A stretch of 54,206 nucleotides of DNA from an uncultured Verrucomicrobiota bacterium. Its GTDB lineage: Bacteria > Verrucomicrobiota > Kiritimatiellia > RFP12 > UBA1067. Position numbers and translations under genes: made by a program. The stretch spans positions 1-54,206 of the forward strand of contig CAMZEN010000015.1 of NCBI GenBank assembly GCA_947305775.1, in the 5' to 3' direction. Below, one piece after another: positions 41,728 through 54,206 of the stretch; position 1 is the first letter of the stretch, and every line of letters starts with the position of its first letter. The notes below the pieces were generated by a model, which had not been told where the DNA came from, made no database searches, and was given only the letters and a program-made list of their open reading frames with translations.

Positions 41728-42108
41728 ATGTCCGACAATGATGCCGAGGCTGAAAGCAAAGCATATATTGAAAAAATCCGCAAGACAATTGCGGAGTCGA
41801 GTGCTTTGATCGATCAAGCGGAGATGCGGATCGCGGAAACGGACAGATTCCTTTCAGAGCATGGCATGACGCGCGAGCAGCTCATGAACTTCAAGTTCAC
41901 TCCGGAGCAGAAGCTCGCCGTAAACGAGGAGCTGCGCAAGAGGGGGCTCCCCGCAATCGAGGATGATGTGTTCTCTGCGGAATACCCGGTGACTCAGGAG
42001 TCGGTGGGGCGTCCGGCTACGCCGAACTTCGAGGCGGGCGACGTCGAGGTCGATATCAAAGACCGTCACCGAAAGTTCGGTATAATGATGAAGCCTTTCA
42101 AGATATAA
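41728..42108 (+). CDS. small helical protein of unknown function
   Basis: A 126-residue protein I do not recognise. The first 50 residues are a charged amphipathic helix with coiled-coil character (SKAYIEKIRKTIAESSALID), then a second helix and a polar C-terminus ending in a basic patch (DRHRKFGIMMKPFKI). It has no signal peptide or membrane helix. The last codons contain a TATAAT that may be the promoter of the giant gene five bases downstream. Confidence 0.75.
   Translation: MSDNDAEAESKAYIEKIRKTIAESSALIDQAEMRIAETDRFLSEHGMTREQLMNFKFTPEQKLAVNEELRKRGLPAIEDDVFSAEYPVTQESVGRPATPNFEAGDVEVDIKDRHRKFGIMMKPFKI
42081..42086 (+). promoter_or_regulatory. possible internal -10 promoter of the giant repeat protein
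   Basis: TATAAT at 42081-42086 lies inside the end of the small helical gene, 27 bases before the ATG at 42114. An AAGGG site at 42107-42111 is the likely ribosome site. The bases before the hexamer are CGG and not TGn, and coding constraint may explain the match, so support is weak. Confidence 0.35.
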
Positions 42109-42113
42109 GGGAC

Positions 42114-51560
<9,447 letters not shown>

Positions 51561-51625
51561 AGACAATCTGTTCACAACCCGTTGACATGTGTGGATATCG
51601 CGCATGGTCCGAGAAGAGCCCGTTA

Positions 51626-51634
51626 TGCTATACT
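51626..51634 (+). promoter_or_regulatory. extended -10 promoter of dnaB, near-leaderless
   Basis: TGCTATACT ends at 51634, eight bases before the ATG at 51643, so the leader should be about two bases. A TTGACA at 51582-51587 is too far upstream (41 bases) to be its -35. dnaE has the same TATACT hexamer and the same geometry. Confidence 0.6.
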
Positions 51635-51642
51635 AACAGACC

Positions 51643-53133
51643 ATGCAAGACTTAAAAACACCTCCATGCAATGTCGAAGCGGAACGTGCCGTGCTTGGCT
51701 CAATAATGCTTGACACCACCGGTCGTAGCGGCGACCGCGTCATGGACCTTTGCTTGACCGGCGGCATTTCGCCAGACAGCTTCTTTGATCCGAGAAACCG
51801 CACGATATACTCCGCGATGCTTTCGCTGAACCGCGAGTCCAAGCCGCTCGACTCAATAACGCTTCTGGAATCGTTGCGAGTAAAGGGTCAGCTTGAGGCA
51901 GTCGGCGGCGCAGCATACATCGAGTCGCTCTACGATCAGACGCCTACTACGGCGCATGCAGAATACTACATTGGTCTGTTGCGTGGCAAGCACCTAAGGC
52001 GCATGATGATCGAGCGGGCCAACAAGGTCATAGAGAAGTGCTTCGACGAAGGCGAGTATCCGGATTCCCAGGCGGTGCTTGGCGAGGCGGAGAAGACGTT
52101 CCTTGAGATAGGGCTGAAAGGCGAAGGAACGATGCCGTGGGCCAGCGCGATCGAAGACAGCTTCCGGCGGATCGACAGGATGTTTGAGGCGAACGGTACT
52201 ACATTTGAGGGCCTTTCGACGGGTCTTACGCATCTGGACGAGAAGCTGCAGGGCTTGAAGAACTCTGAAATGATCGTAATCGCGGCGCGTCCCTCCGTAG
52301 GCAAGACCTCTCTTGCGATGAACATAGCCGAGAGTTGTGCGCTTGGTCTCGACATGAATAATGTGCCTGTGAAGACCGACGGCGGTAAGCGTCATCCGGT
52401 CATGATATTCTCCCTCGAAATGCCGATAGAGGCGCTGACGAAGCGCATGATCGCGGGCAGGGCCCATGTGAACATGTGGAGGCTCAACCGCAACCTGTGC
52501 CCGAAGAGCGAGAAGCAGATGATGTCCAACAATCTCTTTCAGGCGGTAGGCGAGTTGAAGGGCGCGCCGATATATGTGGACGACACCGCAGGCCTCGACA
52601 TCATGGACCTGCGCGCCCGTGCCCGTCGCGCGAAGAAGCAGCACGGCATAGAGCTGGTCGTCATAGACTATCTTCAGCTATGTACTTGCCGTGAGGCGGC
52701 GCGTCAAGGGAGCCGTCAGATAGAGGTCGGCATGATATCGCAGCAGATTAAGGCGATGGCGAAGGAGCTGAAGATACCTGTGATCGTCCTTTCGCAGCTC
52801 TCCCGCGCCAACGAACAGCGCGGCGACAAGTATGAGCGCCCGAAGTTGTCGGATCTGCGCGATTCGGGCGCAATCGAACAGGACGCCGACGTCGTATTCC
52901 TGTTGAGGCGTCCATCGCGTACGCCAAGCGATCCCGATTCCGCGGACGAAACCCTTGCGATAATAGACGTGGCAAAGAACCGAAACGGCGAAACCGGAGA
53001 AGTGAAGGTGAACTTCTTCCGCGAGTACACGCGCTTTGGCGACCGTGAGATCCCACGCAGCGAAGATTCTCATTTCCAGACGTCCGAACCGCCTCCGGAT
53101 CATCCGGAGTACACTGTTGACCCGATGTTGTGA
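51643..53133 (+). CDS. dnaB: replicative DNA helicase
   Basis: A 496-residue hexameric helicase that unwinds the replication fork. The N-terminal domain starts with PCNVEAERAVLGSIMLD; the RecA-like motor has Walker A ARPSVGKTSLAMNIAE near residue 215, the FSLEMP motif, the Walker B region ELVVIDYLQL and the SQLSRANEQR and LSDLRDSGAIEQDADVV motifs. An insertion (NNVPVKTDGGKRH) lies after Walker A. The length is slightly above E. coli DnaB. Its promoter resembles that of dnaE, which could coordinate the two replication genes. It overlaps epmA by TGATG. Confidence 0.96.
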   Translation: MQDLKTPPCNVEAERAVLGSIMLDTTGRSGDRVMDLCLTGGISPDSFFDPRNRTIYSAMLSLNRESKPLDSITLLESLRVKGQLEAVGGAAYIESLYDQTPTTAHAEYYIGLLRGKHLRRMMIERANKVIEKCFDEGEYPDSQAVLGEAEKTFLEIGLKGEGTMPWASAIEDSFRRIDRMFEANGTTFEGLSTGLTHLDEKLQGLKNSEMIVIAARPSVGKTSLAMNIAESCALGLDMNNVPVKTDGGKRHPVMIFSLEMPIEALTKRMIAGRAHVNMWRLNRNLCPKSEKQMMSNNLFQAVGELKGAPIYVDDTAGLDIMDLRARARRAKKQHGIELVVIDYLQLCTCREAARQGSRQIEVGMISQQIKAMAKELKIPVIVLSQLSRANEQRGDKYERPKLSDLRDSGAIEQDADVVFLLRRPSRTPSDPDSADETLAIIDVAKNRNGETGEVKVNFFREYTRFGDREIPRSEDSHFQTSEPPPDHPEYTVDPML

Positions 53134-53966
53134 TGCGTACTTCTGTCGAAAACCTCAGGCGGCGCGCCGCCATAGTGCGTGAGATACGCGCCTTTTTCGA
53201 CACGCGCGGATTTGATGAAGTGTCCACGCCGGTAAGGATCGCCGCGCCGGCGCCTGAGCCGCACATCGACTGCCCGGCCTCTGGAGATGCTTTCCTTAGG
53301 GCGTCGCCTGAACTTCAGATGAAGAAGCTTCTTGCAATGGGCATGGACCGAATCTACCAGATTGGGCCGTGTTTCAGGGAGGGGGAGCGCGGCAGTCGGC
53401 ACAGTCCCGAATTCACGATGATCGAGTGGTACAGGCGTTGCGCGGGCTATCTGGACATCGCGCACGACATGGAGGAGTTGTTTGCCGCGTTGGCTCCGAA
53501 GGAGTGCCGTCCAACAAGAATGACCGTGCGAGATGCCTATATAAGGTATGCTGGTTGGGATCCGTGGCTCGCCTGGGATCAAGACCGCTTCGACTTTGAC
53601 ATGGCGACGAAAATTGAGCCTTCATTGCCTAAGGGAGCGGTTTTTCTTATGGACTATCCCCGCGAGGCGGCTTCCCTGGCGAAGATTCGCGGCGATGTGG
53701 CCGAACGTTGGGAGTTTTACTGGAAGGGGATAGAACTCGCCAATTGCTTCACAGAGCTGTGTGATGAGGCTGAGCAGCGCCGCCGGTTCGAGGCGGCCCG
53801 CGACGAGCGCCGCGCGTTAGGCGAAGCTGACTATCCGCTTGACGAGGGGTTCCTCAAGGCGTTGCCTTTAATCGAATCGGCCTCGGGAGTGGCCCTTGGC
53901 ATCGACAGACTGGTGATGCTTCTAGCAGGCGAGCGCGAAATAGCCTCCGTGATGAGCGAAGAATAG
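53133..53966 (+). CDS. epmA: elongation factor P lysyl-transferase (EpmA/PoxA/GenX)
   Basis: A 277-residue paralogue of the lysyl-tRNA synthetase catalytic domain without the anticodon-binding part. It has TPVRIAAPAPEPHIDC, ASPELQMKKLLAMGMDRIYQIGPCFREGE (motif 2), HSPEFTMIEWYR, and the motif 3 region GVALGIDRLVML. EpmA attaches (R)-beta-lysine to elongation factor P to relieve ribosome stalling at proline runs. EpmB and EF-P genes are not in the window. It starts on the overlap with the dnaB stop; a GTG one codon earlier is also open. Confidence 0.93.
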   Translation: MRTSVENLRRRAAIVREIRAFFDTRGFDEVSTPVRIAAPAPEPHIDCPASGDAFLRASPELQMKKLLAMGMDRIYQIGPCFREGERGSRHSPEFTMIEWYRRCAGYLDIAHDMEELFAALAPKECRPTRMTVRDAYIRYAGWDPWLAWDQDRFDFDMATKIEPSLPKGAVFLMDYPREAASLAKIRGDVAERWEFYWKGIELANCFTELCDEAEQRRRFEAARDERRALGEADYPLDEGFLKALPLIESASGVALGIDRLVMLLAGEREIASVMSEE

Positions 53967-54004
53967 TTGTTTCCTAGCATGGCAAATTTGAACATAGAAA
54001 CTTG

Positions 54005-54118
54005 ATGTTGAGGGCCATGTTCAAGCGTCTTTCTGGCGTTCCGGTGGCAGGGTTCGTACTTCGTGAGTACAATCGGTTTGTTATTGGCGTGACGGTTCTT
54101 TTGCTATTGTTTAAATAA
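54005..54118 (+). CDS. possible 37-residue membrane peptide
   Basis: A short frame from ATG 54005 to TAA 54116-54118. The N-terminal half is basic (MLRAMFKRLSG) and the C-terminal end is hydrophobic (FVIGVTVLLLLFK), like a small single-helix membrane protein. No clear Shine-Dalgarno site precedes it, although the region is otherwise gene-free. It may be chance. Confidence 0.25.
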   Translation: MLRAMFKRLSGVPVAGFVLREYNRFVIGVTVLLLLFK

Positions 54119-54140
54119 GCATGTAAGTATGAATCTTTGC

Positions 54141-54149
54141 TGATATAAT
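54141..54149 (+). promoter_or_regulatory. extended -10 promoter reading out of the window
   Basis: TGATATAAT ends at 54149. No start codon with a long frame follows before the window ends. The RNA would begin near 54156 and soon form a small hairpin, TCAGG and CCTGA around an 8-base loop (about 54184-54201). It could lead a long untranslated leader or a structured RNA. Confidence 0.45.
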
Positions 54150-54206
54150 TATTTCATTAGCATCCCATAGGTGCGAAACCGCTCAGGTCTAAACGCCTGA
54201 ATTGGC

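Noticed and set aside
51582..51587. TTGACA as the -35 of dnaB
   Set aside because: It is 41 bases upstream of the -10 hexamer, far more than the usual 16-18.

Overview
The window is a dense, GC-rich bacterial segment with standard stop codons and genes that often overlap by 1 to 17 bases. I see no rRNA, tRNA, CRISPR array or intact insertion sequence. The gene set (KDO activation for lipopolysaccharide, ExbB/ExbD, exported repeat proteins, Fkp-like fucose salvage, a GH109-type protein, split purH, a MurU-AmgK fusion) points to a Gram-negative, glycan-handling bacterium. A gut-type member of the PVC superphylum, Kiritimatiellota-like, is my best guess. This is inference, because no taxonomic marker RNA is present.

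Layout. 0.1-5.0 kb: dnaE and a TRIC-type membrane protein. 5.0-15.9 kb: a long plus-strand run with a small membrane protein, a MurU-AmgK fusion, a large protein of unknown function, kdsB, azlC, an azlD carrying an extra ExbD-like domain, a BatA-like VWA protein, an Fkp-like fucokinase/GDP-fucose pyrophosphorylase, aroQ, an FmdB zinc ribbon and tadA. 15.9-20.7 kb: a minus-strand serine hydrolase that shares a compact divergent promoter region with a cation efflux protein, then a minus-strand group (PP-loop ATPase, DedA, DppD-like ATPase). 20.7-21.1 kb: the largest non-coding stretch, with a possible frameshifted remnant. 21.1-22.8 kb: NeuD-like acyltransferase and UDP-galactopyranose mutase. 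22.8-28.7 kb: exbB, exbD, a TPR protein, a VWA protein with a TonB-like anchor, and a transglutaminase-like protein in one tight operon. 28.8-34.7 kb: serA, a lone GspF/PilC protein, a GH109-type protein, ispF and cstA. 34.7-41.7 kb: pyridoxal kinase, acyl-CoA ligase, purH split into two genes, thrH, UDP-glucose dehydrogenase and folK. 41.7-51.6 kb: a small coiled-coil protein and a 3148-residue exported repeat protein. 51.6-54.0 kb: dnaB and epmA.

The most interesting unit is the exbB-exbD-TPR-VWA-transglutaminase-like operon. Its fourth gene has the SxxxH transmembrane signature of TonB, but its C-terminus is a VWA domain instead of a TonB domain. It may be a proton-motive-force-driven envelope machine of a kind I do not recognise.

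The most pervasive regulatory signal is an extended -10 element (TGnTATAAT or close variant), found at 13 places. At seven of them only 6-10 bases separate the -10 hexamer from the start codon, which predicts leaderless or nearly leaderless mRNAs. At five others the leader is longer, with a purine-rich Shine-Dalgarno-like site. I see no clear hairpin-plus-T-run terminator anywhere.
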